Source of the DNA: Paludibacteraceae bacterium
Lineage (GTDB): Bacteria > Bacteroidota > Bacteroidia > Bacteroidales > Paludibacteraceae
Direction of reading: 5' to 3'
DNA: 46,339 nucleotides
NCBI GenBank assembly: GCA_017553575.1
Contig: JAFZKQ010000022.1
Location: 1 to 46,339, forward strand
Below are positions 9,134-17,180 of the stretch, piece by piece (within the stretch, counting starts at the first letter, position 1; the number at the start of each line of letters is the position of its first letter). The notes below the pieces were generated by a model that saw only the letters and a program-made list of their open reading frames with translations, was not told the origin of the DNA and did no database searches. The position numbers were made by a program, and so were the translations under genes.

Positions 9134-10510
9134 ATGGAACAATACGAACAATACAACCACTTTTTCTTCGTAGGAATCGCAGGAACAGGCATGAGTGCCA
9201 TCGCTCAATACCTCAAAGGAATCGGCAAAAACGTCTCCGGAAGCGACCGCCTCTTCAACAACGATGGTGAAATTCTCATCAAGAAACAATTCGAGGCACA
9301 AGGCATTCACTGCCATCTGCAAGATGCTTCGGGCATCGACCCAAGCGTAGATGTCCTCATCATCTCCACCGCCATCGAAGAGAGCAACGTAGAACTGCAG
9401 AAGGCCCGCTCATTGGGCATCCCTGTCATGAAACGCTCGCAACTGTTGGCTGAAATCTCCAAGACGAAACGCACAATTGCCGTGGGAGGCACCTCAGGAA
9501 AATCGACGACGACAGCCATGATCTTCCACATCCTGCAACAATGTGGCGTTCAACCCTCCATCATAAGCGGGGCTGGACTCTCCGTCCTCCAAGAGAAAGG
9601 ATACCCAGGAAACGCATGGGTAGACAAAGGAGAATGGTTGGTCATCGAAGCAGACGAGTCTGACGGCTCCATCGTAGGCTACCGTCCCGAAATAGCCCTA
9701 CTGCTCAACGTAGACCGCGACCACAAAGAGTATGACGAATTGATGGATTTGTTCGGTCAATTCAAATCACACACCAGCCGTTGCTTCATCGTGAACCAAA
9801 GTCACCCCATGAGCAAACAGCTCTCACAAGATACCCGATTGGACTTCGGAACAGAGACAACCCACGCAGGCTTCAACAGCACAGACTTCAAGCAAGAGGG
9901 ATTCTCCATAACCTTCCAATGCAACCATATAGGCGTAGAGATTCCTGTCATCGGTCGCCACAACATGGAGAACGCGACTGCAGCCATTGCAGCCTGCTCC
10001 GCCGTCGGCATCTCCATCGAAGAGAGCGCAAAGGCCTTGAAGAGTTACCAAGGCATCTACCGCCGCACCCAACTGAGCGGCACCAGCAACGGCATCTTCA
10101 TCATCGATGATTTCGCCCACAATCCAGCCGAGGTTGTCTGCGCCATGAAAGCCTGCCAACAAGTTGGCAAACGGCTTTTCGCTTGGTTCCAACCCCATGG
10201 ATTCGGTCCATTGAAGTTCATGCACAAGGAATTGGAGGAGGAAGTGGTTGCCGCCCTTCGTTCCTGCGACACGTTCATCCTTTCGGACGTCTACTACGCA
10301 GGCGGAACCGTCAGTCGGGACGTGACCTCCACAGACGTGGCGGAAGCCATGCAAAAGAAGAGTCAACAAGTCCAATTCTTCCCAGACAGGAAGGAGATGT
10401 TGCCTTACCTCAAAGAGAAGTGTCAACCCGGCGACGCCATTCTTGTCATGGGCGCCCGAGACACTACCCTATCCGACTTCGCCAAGGAGATTGTCGATTA
10501 CCTAAAATAA
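9134..10510 (+). CDS. Mur ligase family protein, MurC/Mpl-like, divergent
   Basis: A 458-residue ATP-dependent ligase of the Mur family. The N-terminal Rossmann motif is GIAGTGMSAIA, as in MurC. The ATP loop reads GGTSGKSTTT where MurC and Mpl have GTHGKTTT, and the domain-3 motif reads DDFAHNP where MurC has DDYGHHP and Mpl DDFAHHP. The length fits both MurC (UDP-MurNAc + L-Ala) and Mpl (recycling of the murein tripeptide). Because two family-invariant His positions are changed and no dcw cell-wall cluster is nearby, I think this is a paralogue, probably in peptidoglycan recycling or an unknown ligation, rather than the essential MurC. A TTG at 9110 overlaps the ygiQ stop, but the ATG at 9134 starts where homology begins. 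A strong terminator follows at 10531. Confidence 0.8.
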   Translation: MEQYEQYNHFFFVGIAGTGMSAIAQYLKGIGKNVSGSDRLFNNDGEILIKKQFEAQGIHCHLQDASGIDPSVDVLIISTAIEESNVELQKARSLGIPVMKRSQLLAEISKTKRTIAVGGTSGKSTTTAMIFHILQQCGVQPSIISGAGLSVLQEKGYPGNAWVDKGEWLVIEADESDGSIVGYRPEIALLLNVDRDHKEYDELMDLFGQFKSHTSRCFIVNQSHPMSKQLSQDTRLDFGTETTHAGFNSTDFKQEGFSITFQCNHIGVEIPVIGRHNMENATAAIAACSAVGISIEESAKALKSYQGIYRRTQLSGTSNGIFIIDDFAHNPAEVVCAMKACQQVGKRLFAWFQPHGFGPLKFMHKELEEEVVAALRSCDTFILSDVYYAGGTVSRDVTSTDVAEAMQKKSQQVQFFPDRKEMLPYLKEKCQPGDAILVMGARDTTLSDFAKEIVDYLK

Positions 10511-10530
10511 CCAAACAGTCAAGAAACAAA

Positions 10531-10572
10531 AGAGGGTGTGTCAAAATTGAATTTAGACACACCCTCTTTTTT
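10531..10572. terminator. intrinsic terminator between convergent genes
   Basis: A perfect 12-bp stem AGAGGGTGTGTC...GACACACCCTCT (10531-10542 with 10556-10567) with a six-T run after it. It serves the plus-strand Mur-like gene and probably also the minus-strand gene ending at 10606. Its stem core matches the valS terminator. Confidence 0.85.
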
Positions 10573-10605
10573 ATATACCTTACTTTCGAGCAAGACTCAC
10601 GAAAC

Positions 10606-11190
10606 CTACTTTTTAGGCATCATCTGATCACCGCCAACCGTGATATAGGAAGGAAATTTAACCGTCTCTCCTGCAATCGTGAAATAAGGCTTCAGGGAGA
10701 CTTTCACCCTGCTGGCATCCACATTGTCGCTAGCAAGACCGAAGACGAAATCTGCTATCACATCTAATTTATCGGAAGTCAAGACATCTTTCAAATCGAC
10801 TCTAACCGGCAAATTGACCGTCTGCTCCTCTTTGGCTGGGATGGTGACCTTCTGCTCCAACGAACCCTCAGCCACCTGCCTATCGTCAATCCAAAGGAGA
10901 TAATCCATGCCATCCAACTGTGCAGGCTCTTCGTTCGGGTTCTTGACACGCAAATCTACGTCAAGATCCATCATCAAATTTCCCCCATTGACGGCAGCAT
11001 ACAACTTAGCCGCATCCATAATGTTCAACTTATTCACTCCATCCACATGGGTAATATCCACACCCGCCACAAGCACCTTCGAAACACGCTCGAACTGGAA
11101 CTCACAATTCATGAAATTCTTTGCTGTCCTGAAATAGAAAAATGCGACAAGCGCAAGGACCGCCAAGACCAAGACAATTATCTTTTTCAT
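10606..11190 (-). CDS. LEA type 2 / WHy-domain protein
   Basis: A 194-residue protein with an N-terminal membrane segment (residues ~3-20, no lipobox cysteine), so it is likely membrane-anchored facing the periplasm or cleaved and secreted. The rest shows the LEA14/WHy pattern: V-x-NPN at about residue 88 (RVKNPNEEPA), a Y-x-L-x-I-D-D strand, a G-S-x-x-x-K-V-T-I-P-A strand and paired V-P-V strands ending in a beta-sandwich. Such bacterial proteins have no settled role; plant relatives respond to desiccation stress. It starts 61 bp after the stop of the DUF4832 gene on the same strand and may be its operon partner. Confidence 0.75.
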   Translation of the reverse strand: MKKIIVLVLAVLALVAFFYFRTAKNFMNCEFQFERVSKVLVAGVDITHVDGVNKLNIMDAAKLYAAVNGGNLMMDLDVDLRVKNPNEEPAQLDGMDYLLWIDDRQVAEGSLEQKVTIPAKEEQTVNLPVRVDLKDVLTSDKLDVIADFVFGLASDNVDASRVKVSLKPYFTIAGETVKFPSYITVGGDQMMPKK

Positions 11191-11251
11191 CCGTCTATCA
11201 ATATTAGTTATAACAATCTCTCAAAATCTAAAACTAGGGCTTCCAACGCCT

Positions 11252-12736
11252 TTATTTGTTCAATAATTTTTTTCCGTCCACAATGACACAGCCGCGATAA
11301 TCACCAGAGACCCTCTTGCCTAACAAGTTATACCGCTGACCATCCTCCTCCCGGTTCGACTGACCTATCTCTTGAATTTCCGTCAATTCAATATCACAGT
11401 CATATTCGATAACCTGCGTATCGAGGATATAATCACTAACAATCACAGGGTTGGAAAGAGCACGTCCACGATTGTCGCATTCCAAAGCGGCATCGATGAT
11501 GACGTCAATCGATTCGCCAGGCAACAAGCCCCGTAGCGACTCAGCCGAACGAATGGAACCGATTGCGAAATAGGCGTCCCGATAGAGCGGCGCCACACCA
11601 CTATTCTCCACCGTGATTTTGGTTTGACTACCATCACTTAGGCATTTCGTAACCACGAAATGATACCCCGTAGCCATACTGCATTCCTTGAAACGAGTAG
11701 CGTTGTTGTACGAATTCTTTCCCGATGGATTGTTGTTCGCTAGCATAAACGTGATATGATACTTTTTCGCCTGATCCTCCCACGTATACCCATACATTCC
11801 TTTAGGGTTGGTGAATTTCTCTTGGTCCGAATCACTATAATAGCTTATCTCGCCACCACAGACACCCGTTTTCCAACGATTTTCGCCCATAATTTCCCAG
11901 CACTCCTCGTTGTATCCATCTTTCGATTTCTTCTCATGCCCCTCGTGCATAAAGGAGTCGTCGAACAAGCCAAACTCCAACTTCCGCAAATCCTTGTCAT
12001 CCGCAAAAGGAGTATACTCATCATCCGCCGCATCGATACTGATTGCCCATGGGATGTTTGCCATCACCTTTGAAAGATGTAGGAAGAACTCCTTCTGGTA
12101 GGCCTTTGAGGGAAAATTACCATCAAAAACTATATTGACACCATTCTCATCGTATATGTGATACTCCGACCAATGGCCAAAACCCACCTCCACGAAAGCG
12201 ATGCGAGGATCCGTTTCATATTTTTGGGCAAAATCGGCATAGAACTGCTTAGTAAAACGTTTCAGTTCATCGTTGCTCCAATCCGCATAGTAGGTAAAAC
12301 CATCTCCTTTCACCTTTTTACTGGTCTCTTTATACCCCTCCATGGCTTTGATATAGGCAGGGACACCCGTCGTACCTACATTACCATCCACCATCTTCTC
12401 GCCCGGATATTCGTAGAAGAAGCGGAGCACAGCCTGGTGGCCTCGGCTCTTGATGTCATTGAGGAGATTCTCAAGGTAGCCCCAATCGTATTGTATTGTA
12501 CCATCATCCTTGCAACCCGTCACCACCTTGCAGGGCGCCACATACGAATATTCCAAAGCATGACTCTGTCCATAAGTAGCATAACGATCCTCGGCTTCGT
12601 CGGGCCATAACACCAACCCCGTCATGGGTTGCACGTTCGTCACATGAGAGGTGATGCTGATCGGCTTCCAATCCGCCGCCATCGTATTCAAGGCAATAAC
12701 TGCATTGAGGAGAAAGGGAAGTGCTATTTTTTTCAT
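11252..12736 (-). CDS. secreted DUF4832 family protein, TIM-barrel-like
   Basis: With the ATG at 12736 it has 494 residues and a signal peptide (MKKIALPFLLNAVIALNTMA, cleavage near residue 20). The body resembles the DUF4832 family: an N-terminal part with SRGHQAVLRFFYEYPG and RIAFVEVGFGHWSEYH, like a glycosidase barrel, then GLFDDSFMHEG typical of DUF4832, and a beta-sandwich part. Enzymatic activity on glycans is an inference; catalytic acids are not established. The C-terminus YNLLGKRV...GKKLLNK matches the short tail seen on many exported Bacteroidales proteins. An upstream in-frame start at 12760 lies at or above the predicted transcription start, so it is rejected. Confidence 0.72.
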   Translation of the reverse strand: MKKIALPFLLNAVIALNTMAADWKPISITSHVTNVQPMTGLVLWPDEAEDRYATYGQSHALEYSYVAPCKVVTGCKDDGTIQYDWGYLENLLNDIKSRGHQAVLRFFYEYPGEKMVDGNVGTTGVPAYIKAMEGYKETSKKVKGDGFTYYADWSNDELKRFTKQFYADFAQKYETDPRIAFVEVGFGHWSEYHIYDENGVNIVFDGNFPSKAYQKEFFLHLSKVMANIPWAISIDAADDEYTPFADDKDLRKLEFGLFDDSFMHEGHEKKSKDGYNEECWEIMGENRWKTGVCGGEISYYSDSDQEKFTNPKGMYGYTWEDQAKKYHITFMLANNNPSGKNSYNNATRFKECSMATGYHFVVTKCLSDGSQTKITVENSGVAPLYRDAYFAIGSIRSAESLRGLLPGESIDVIIDAALECDNRGRALSNPVIVSDYILDTQVIEYDCDIELTEIQEIGQSNREEDGQRYNLLGKRVSGDYRGCVIVDGKKLLNK

Positions 12737-12764
12737 ATTCTTTCTGATAAGATACAACATTATA

Positions 12765-12772
12765 CAAATATA
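12765..12772 (-). promoter_or_regulatory. -7 box for the DUF4832 gene
   Basis: TATATTTG on the minus strand, about 29 bp before the ATG at 12736. This decides the start in favour of 12736. Confidence 0.55.
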
Positions 12773-12809
12773 TCTTATTTTTTCAAATCATTATTCGCAA
12801 ATAGACACA

Positions 12810-12930
12810 GAAATTTCACTTCACATTTCTGTATAGTTGAAAGTTCTTTCCAATTAGTCTTATAAAAGGGAAATGAGTCAGAAGGAGTTTTTGCATCAAC
12901 GACTTGCACACATTGGCTTCCAGCCTATGG
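12810..12930 (+). repeat. dispersed intergenic repeat, copy B
   Basis: Partner of copy A (1351-1474, minus), 74/100 identical over the core. It contains a 30-codon ORF starting MSQKEFLHQ (12873-12965) that parallels the reading in copy A. No ribosome-binding or promoter evidence supports expression. Confidence 0.7.
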
Positions 12931-13106
12931 GGAAAGGCACATCTAATACCTCAAAGATCCTATGAAAACAGATTCTATGTGTCTTAAATGAAAGAGCCTC
13001 TCCGAAAATCCAACCAATTGAGTATCATGGCAAGTGTCCATAAAACGATCTAAATTAGCAATCTACTAAGTTATACGCTCATTCTCCGTTTTTAATCCAA
13101 ATTGCC

Positions 13107-13114
13107 TATCTTTG
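13107..13114 (+). promoter_or_regulatory. -7 box for the DUF454 gene
   Basis: TATCTTTG, exact consensus, 19 bp before the ATG at 13134. Confidence 0.55.
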
Positions 13115-13133
13115 CAGCAGATATGAATTTGGA

Positions 13134-13562
13134 ATGAAAAGAATCGTTTTTATTGTCTTAGGCACGCTCTGTGTCGGATTGGGAGGCATAGGGGTTGTCG
13201 TTCCTGGTCTGCCCACCACCCCCTTCCTTCTGCTAGCATCGTGGCTCTTCTATCACAGCAGTCCCCGCATGAGAGCTTGGCTGCTCTCCTCTTGGTTAGG
13301 GAGATACATTCGGAACTACGAGAAGAACAAAGGACTCTCCGTTCGAGGGAAAGTCATGGCAATAGGAATGATGGTCTCGATGAGCAGCCTCTCCATATTT
13401 TTCTTTCTAGAGGCTTCCCTGCCCCGTCTAATTGTCGCAATAGCCTGCTTGATTGGAGTTGTGTGCGTCAGCTGTATTGTCCCTACCGCCCAAGAGAAGA
13501 ATGACCTAGAAGAGGATTTGGGACAACCCAATTCCACCCAAGATGAGGCCATCCAAGGCTGA
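13134..13562 (+). CDS. DUF454 (YbaN) family inner membrane protein
   Basis: 142 residues with two hydrophobic blocks: residues ~3-40, containing the family hallmark GxxGxxxPxLPTTPFLLLAS, and residues ~72-115. Between them is the basic, cytoplasmic-looking segment RYIRNYEKNKGLSVRGK, also typical of YbaN. The function of the family is unknown. The last ~25 residues are polar and acidic. It is monocistronic, with its own TATCTTTG box just upstream, and points away from the DUF4832 gene. Confidence 0.88.
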   Translation: MKRIVFIVLGTLCVGLGGIGVVVPGLPTTPFLLLASWLFYHSSPRMRAWLLSSWLGRYIRNYEKNKGLSVRGKVMAIGMMVSMSSLSIFFFLEASLPRLIVAIACLIGVVCVSCIVPTAQEKNDLEEDLGQPNSTQDEAIQG

Positions 13563-13661
13563 CTTTGGCAGACAATAGAACTTCAAAAACAGATTAACCA
13601 TCTAGGCTAAAAAAAGAATGGGTTGCCCAACGACAACCCATCCACCTATATCATAGAAAAA

Positions 13662-14807
13662 TCATTTCGTCAAAATAGCTGGCAACTCATTTCTTGAGCC
13701 ATCCTCTTTCACGATAGGGAAATCACCCTTGTAGCACCAATGCGCATTGGCAATGTTGTGCTCACGGAAGATGTCAACCATATCGTTGTACCAACGGAAA
13801 CGAATCTCTGGATTGATGTAGTTCGGATAGACACCAAACTCACCACAATAGAGTTGTAAGCCAAGTGAATCAGCCACATTGATAGCTTCCATGATTTCCT
13901 CCTCCAAAGCAGCCTTGTTATACTCCTTGCTGTTGAATCCTCTGAATATCTTCACCTGCTCCGGAGTCATATCCTTATAGACAGAAGTGTCAGGAAGAGA
14001 ATGTCCAGGATACTGCACCTCGCCCGTATAATCCTTCTGAACCGTCCATGGCGCACGATAATGCGTAATCAAAGAAGGCATATAGTCGTGGAAACTAAGG
14101 ATGAGTCGCTTGTCACCCTCTGGAACCGACAAAGAGTCGAAAGAGGTGGTGCTTTGCCAATAATTAGATCCGATGACCAAGGCACGATTAGGCTCCGTCT
14201 TTCGAATCTCAGCGATATAATTAGCCACGAACTCGTTCCATGCGGCACAAGTAGGCGCTTGAGGCTCGTTCAAGATCTCGTAAGCCAAGCGGTCGTTCGG
14301 GTATTGAGCCAACTCTTGTTGCAAACACCTCCAAACCCGCAAGAAATCCTGCTGAGCCAATGAATCCGTAAACAACGTATTCGGCTTCTCGTTCTCGCTG
14401 TTGAAATGGTAAGAACGAACGATATGCAAATCGACGATGATGTTCATATTGTTCTCCAACGTCCAATTGATGGCCTTATGGAGCAGATCCATACCATCGG
14501 CAAGGGTATTGCCCTTTTCATCGAACAACTGCTCCTCATCGATTGGGAGGCGGACATGCTTAAAGCCCATGGCAGCGATGGAATCGAAATCCTTCTTCGT
14601 AATCATTTGGGCACGCTCCTCGCCACGAATAGGCGACTGAGACAACCAATGGCTGACATTGACACCGTTACCCAACTCGAAAGCTGTCGATGGGGCTTGA
14701 TTTCCACATTCTGGATGGTTTTCTGTTGGAGCCGCACCTCCACCACAAGAGGTAAGCACCAGGGAAGCAAGCGAAAGGCTTGCCAAGAATCCGACAAAAC
14801 TCTTCAT
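13662..14807 (-). CDS. GH5 family endoglucanase-like lipoprotein
   Basis: A 381-residue lipoprotein; the lipobox LVLTSC puts the lipid cysteine at residue 21, followed by a Gly/Ala linker. The rest is a glycoside hydrolase family 5 barrel: an N-terminal FELGNGVNVSHWLS segment, a KHVRLPID strand, a general acid at E181 in YEILNEPQ and a nucleophile at E323 in YCGEFGVY. The neighbouring sequence LSFHDYMP supplies the His/Tyr of the active site. It should act outside the inner membrane on beta-linked glycans. Residues after the cysteine (GGGAAP) are not acidic, so periplasmic rather than surface display is likely. It is not in a visible SusC/D locus. A good promoter lies about 120 bp upstream. 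Confidence 0.88.
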   Translation of the reverse strand: MKSFVGFLASLSLASLVLTSCGGGAAPTENHPECGNQAPSTAFELGNGVNVSHWLSQSPIRGEERAQMITKKDFDSIAAMGFKHVRLPIDEEQLFDEKGNTLADGMDLLHKAINWTLENNMNIIVDLHIVRSYHFNSENEKPNTLFTDSLAQQDFLRVWRCLQQELAQYPNDRLAYEILNEPQAPTCAAWNEFVANYIAEIRKTEPNRALVIGSNYWQSTTSFDSLSVPEGDKRLILSFHDYMPSLITHYRAPWTVQKDYTGEVQYPGHSLPDTSVYKDMTPEQVKIFRGFNSKEYNKAALEEEIMEAINVADSLGLQLYCGEFGVYPNYINPEIRFRWYNDMVDIFREHNIANAHWCYKGDFPIVKEDGSRNELPAILTK

Positions 14808-14924
14808 ACTACTATTTTATGTTATTAGTTTTAGTTAAAGAATGAGCTCGCCATGCCGCCTCACAGACACCCTAAAGGGATTGGAAAAACGATCGGTAGA
14901 ACTCATCCGAATTTTTCAGCAAAC

Positions 14925-14956
14925 CAAAATTAGAGAAAAAATAAGAATCAGACAAA
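14925..14956 (-). promoter_or_regulatory. promoter of the GH5 lipoprotein gene
   Basis: On the minus strand TTTG (14953-14956), a 20-bp spacer, then TAATTTTG (14925-14932): a full Bacteroidetes consensus. It predicts a 5' leader of about 110 nt, in which I see no clear structure. Confidence 0.7.
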
Positions 14957-14998
14957 AGGCCGACGATTTAATTAACCTTCATCAAGGAGTATCCGACG

Positions 14999-15028
14999 AA
15001 AAAGGGCTGAAGCAAACGCCCCAGCCCT
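14999..15028 (-). terminator. terminator of the acyl-CoA carboxylase operon
   Basis: Stem AGGGCTG/CAGCCCT (15003-15009 with 15022-15028), followed on the minus strand by a T run (14999-15003). It lies 25 bp after the last stop codon of the operon. Confidence 0.8.
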
Positions 15029-15052
15029 CTATAGAATAAAATTGAATTCCGA

Positions 15053-16579
15053 TTACAACGGCAAGTTACCGTGCTTCTTCGCAGGATTAGTACGAATCTT
15101 CGTTTGAGTCATATCCAATGCCTGAATCATCTTAGCACGAGTTTGGGAAGGAAGGATGATTTCATCCACATAGCCCAACTCAGCCGCACGATAAGGGTTA
15201 GAGAATTGCTTCTCGTAGTTCTTCGTCAACTCAGCCTTCTCCTCTTCCGACTTGTTTCTGTACAAGATGTTCACCGCACCGGCAGCACCCATAACGGCGA
15301 TCTCAGCACCAGGATAAGCGAAATTGACATCAGCACCCGTATGCTTACTTGACAACACGATGTAAGCACCACCGTAAGCCTTACGAGTAATCAACGTCAC
15401 CTTAGGAACGGTTGCCTCCACATACGCATAAACGATCTTCGCTCCGTGACGGATGATACCGTTATGCTCTTGCGTACAGCCAGGCAAGAAACCAGGCACG
15501 TCTTCCAACGTGATGACAGGAATATTGAAGCAGTCGCAGAAACGGATGAAACGAGCCGCCTTATCAGAAGAGTCGATGTCCAAGACACCGGCTTGAACTG
15601 CAGGCTGGTTAGCCACGATACCGACCGTCTTTCCGTCCATACGTGCGAAACCGATAATGATGTTTTGTGCGAAATTAGCCATTACCTCAAAGAAGTTGTT
15701 GCCATCGACGATAGCGTTGATCAACTCCTTCATATCGTAAGGCTTGCTTGGATCCTCTGGAATCAAGGTGTTGAGGCTCTCCTCCTCACGCAACGGGCTA
15801 TCACCCGTGTTCATATAAGGGACATCCTCCATGTTGTTGGAAGGCAAGAAGCTAAGCAACTCACGAACCATCATCAACGTATCCTCTTCCGTCTCGCCCA
15901 AGAAGTGGGAAACACCACTCTTCGTGCTGTGCGTATAAGCGCCGCCCAACTGCTCCTTATCCACTACCTCGTTCGTCACTGAACGAACTACATCCGGACC
16001 TGTTACGAACATATGGCTCTTCTCCTTCACCATGAAGATGAAGTCAGTCAAAGCAGGAGAGTAGCAAGCACCACCCGCACAAGGACCCATGATCACAGAA
16101 ATCTGAGGGATGACACCAGAAGAGATTGTATTTTGGTAGAAGATGTCGCCATAACCAGCCAAGCTACCTACACCCTCTTGGATACGGGCACCACCCGAGT
16201 CGTTGATAGCGATGATAGGAGCACCCATCTTCAAGGCCAACTTCTGAACCTTGACAATCTTGTTCGCATTCGTACGGCTCAAAGAACCGCCGAAAACCGT
16301 AAAGTCATAGGCATATACATACACCAAACGACCGTCGATTTTTCCATAACCGGAAACGATACCATCACCATCGATGAAGGTCTTCTCCATACCCAGATTA
16401 TGGCATTGGTGAATGACGAACTTATCCAATTCGACAAACGTACCCTTATCCAAAAGAATATTGATACGCTCCCTTGCCGTGAGTTTGCCAGCACTTTTCT
16501 GCTTGTCAATTTTAGCCTGACCACCACCCAATTCGGCAGTCTTGTCTCTTTCTATAAAATCAATTGTCTGCTGATTCAT
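15053..16579 (-). CDS. acyl-CoA carboxylase carboxyltransferase subunit (propionyl-CoA type)
   Basis: A 508-residue carboxyltransferase (beta) subunit that moves CO2 between carboxybiotin and an acyl-CoA. Visible are the oxyanion-hole segments GGARIQEGVGSLAGYG and the C-terminal half with GFLPGCTQEHNGIIRHGAK, both crotonase-fold signatures of the PccB/MmdA group. ITRKAYGGAYIVLSSK is the conserved acyl-CoA site. It is the third gene of an operon with the biotin carboxylase and the biotin carrier. As no membrane subunit of a Na+-pumping decarboxylase is present, propionyl-CoA or acetyl-CoA carboxylase is the better reading, with methylmalonyl-CoA decarboxylase (mmdA) as the alternative. Spacing to the carrier gene is 29 bp. 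Confidence 0.92.
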   Translation of the reverse strand: MNQQTIDFIERDKTAELGGGQAKIDKQKSAGKLTARERINILLDKGTFVELDKFVIHQCHNLGMEKTFIDGDGIVSGYGKIDGRLVYVYAYDFTVFGGSLSRTNANKIVKVQKLALKMGAPIIAINDSGGARIQEGVGSLAGYGDIFYQNTISSGVIPQISVIMGPCAGGACYSPALTDFIFMVKEKSHMFVTGPDVVRSVTNEVVDKEQLGGAYTHSTKSGVSHFLGETEEDTLMMVRELLSFLPSNNMEDVPYMNTGDSPLREEESLNTLIPEDPSKPYDMKELINAIVDGNNFFEVMANFAQNIIIGFARMDGKTVGIVANQPAVQAGVLDIDSSDKAARFIRFCDCFNIPVITLEDVPGFLPGCTQEHNGIIRHGAKIVYAYVEATVPKVTLITRKAYGGAYIVLSSKHTGADVNFAYPGAEIAVMGAAGAVNILYRNKSEEEKAELTKNYEKQFSNPYRAAELGYVDEIILPSQTRAKMIQALDMTQTKIRTNPAKKHGNLPL

Positions 16580-16608
16580 TTCTGATAATTTATAAGTTCA
16601 TTGCGGAT

Positions 16609-17127
16609 TTACTCAGTAACTGGAGACAATGAAATCAATGTCTCGTCGCCCTTAATCGTATCGCCTTCCGCCACATGAATATCTTTAATTATACTTGCAT
16701 TCTTCACCTTGTACTCACTCTGCATCTTCATTGCCTCAACGATGATGACGGATGTACCCGCCTCCACACGGTCGCCCTTGTTCACCAAAATCTTGATGAC
16801 CTTGCCCGGCATTGGAGAGAATATTCTGTCTTGCACAGCACCCGATTCCGCATTCTTCCTGCTTCTCAAGTATTTCGTATGCAAGTCGATCATCTCCACT
16901 TGGTAAGAATCGAACAACACGTTCACCGTATACTCCTTATCCTTATTCGGACGTTTGATTTCCGCATTATAAGACTTACCGTCTTTCGTTATGATGGAAC
17001 ACAAGCCATTCTCGGCCATTACGATGTCTACATCGTAGATGTTTCCGTCTATGCTGATGCTGACCTTGTTGTCATCTTTGCTGATCAACTCGACTTCAGC
17101 AGTTCTATCTCCTATTCGTACTTCCAT
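16609..17127 (-). CDS. biotin carboxyl carrier protein of acyl-CoA carboxylase
   Basis: 172 residues. The C-terminal ~70 form a biotinyl domain, with the biotinylation site K134 in VEAMKMQSEY and the SPMPGKVIKI entry strand. The first ~95 residues are beta-rich and resemble the biotin-transfer (BT) region that in other organisms is fused to biotin carboxylase in the propionyl-CoA carboxylase alpha chain. So here the alpha chain appears to be split into two polypeptides, this one and the biotin carboxylase. It lies between the two other subunit genes, 53 bp after the carboxylase stop and 29 bp before the carboxyltransferase start, in one operon. Confidence 0.92.
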   Translation of the reverse strand: MEVRIGDRTAEVELISKDDNKVSISIDGNIYDVDIVMAENGLCSIITKDGKSYNAEIKRPNKDKEYTVNVLFDSYQVEMIDLHTKYLRSRKNAESGAVQDRIFSPMPGKVIKILVNKGDRVEAGTSVIIVEAMKMQSEYKVKNASIIKDIHVAEGDTIKGDETLISLSPVTE

Positions 17128-17180
17128 TAAAATGAAATTAAAAACGACCTAACTAAGTGATCCTACCCAAGAGGATTCGA

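Larger units (their letters stand above)
12737..13133. other. divergent intergenic region of 397 bp
   Basis: It holds the minus-strand -7 box at 12765-12772, repeat copy B (12810-12930) and the plus-strand -7 box at 13107-13114. I see nothing in 12931-13100. Confidence 0.6.

Noticed and set aside
14842-15039. 65-codon plus ORF
   Set aside because: It spans the GH5 promoter and the carboxylase operon terminator and shows no similarity to known proteins.
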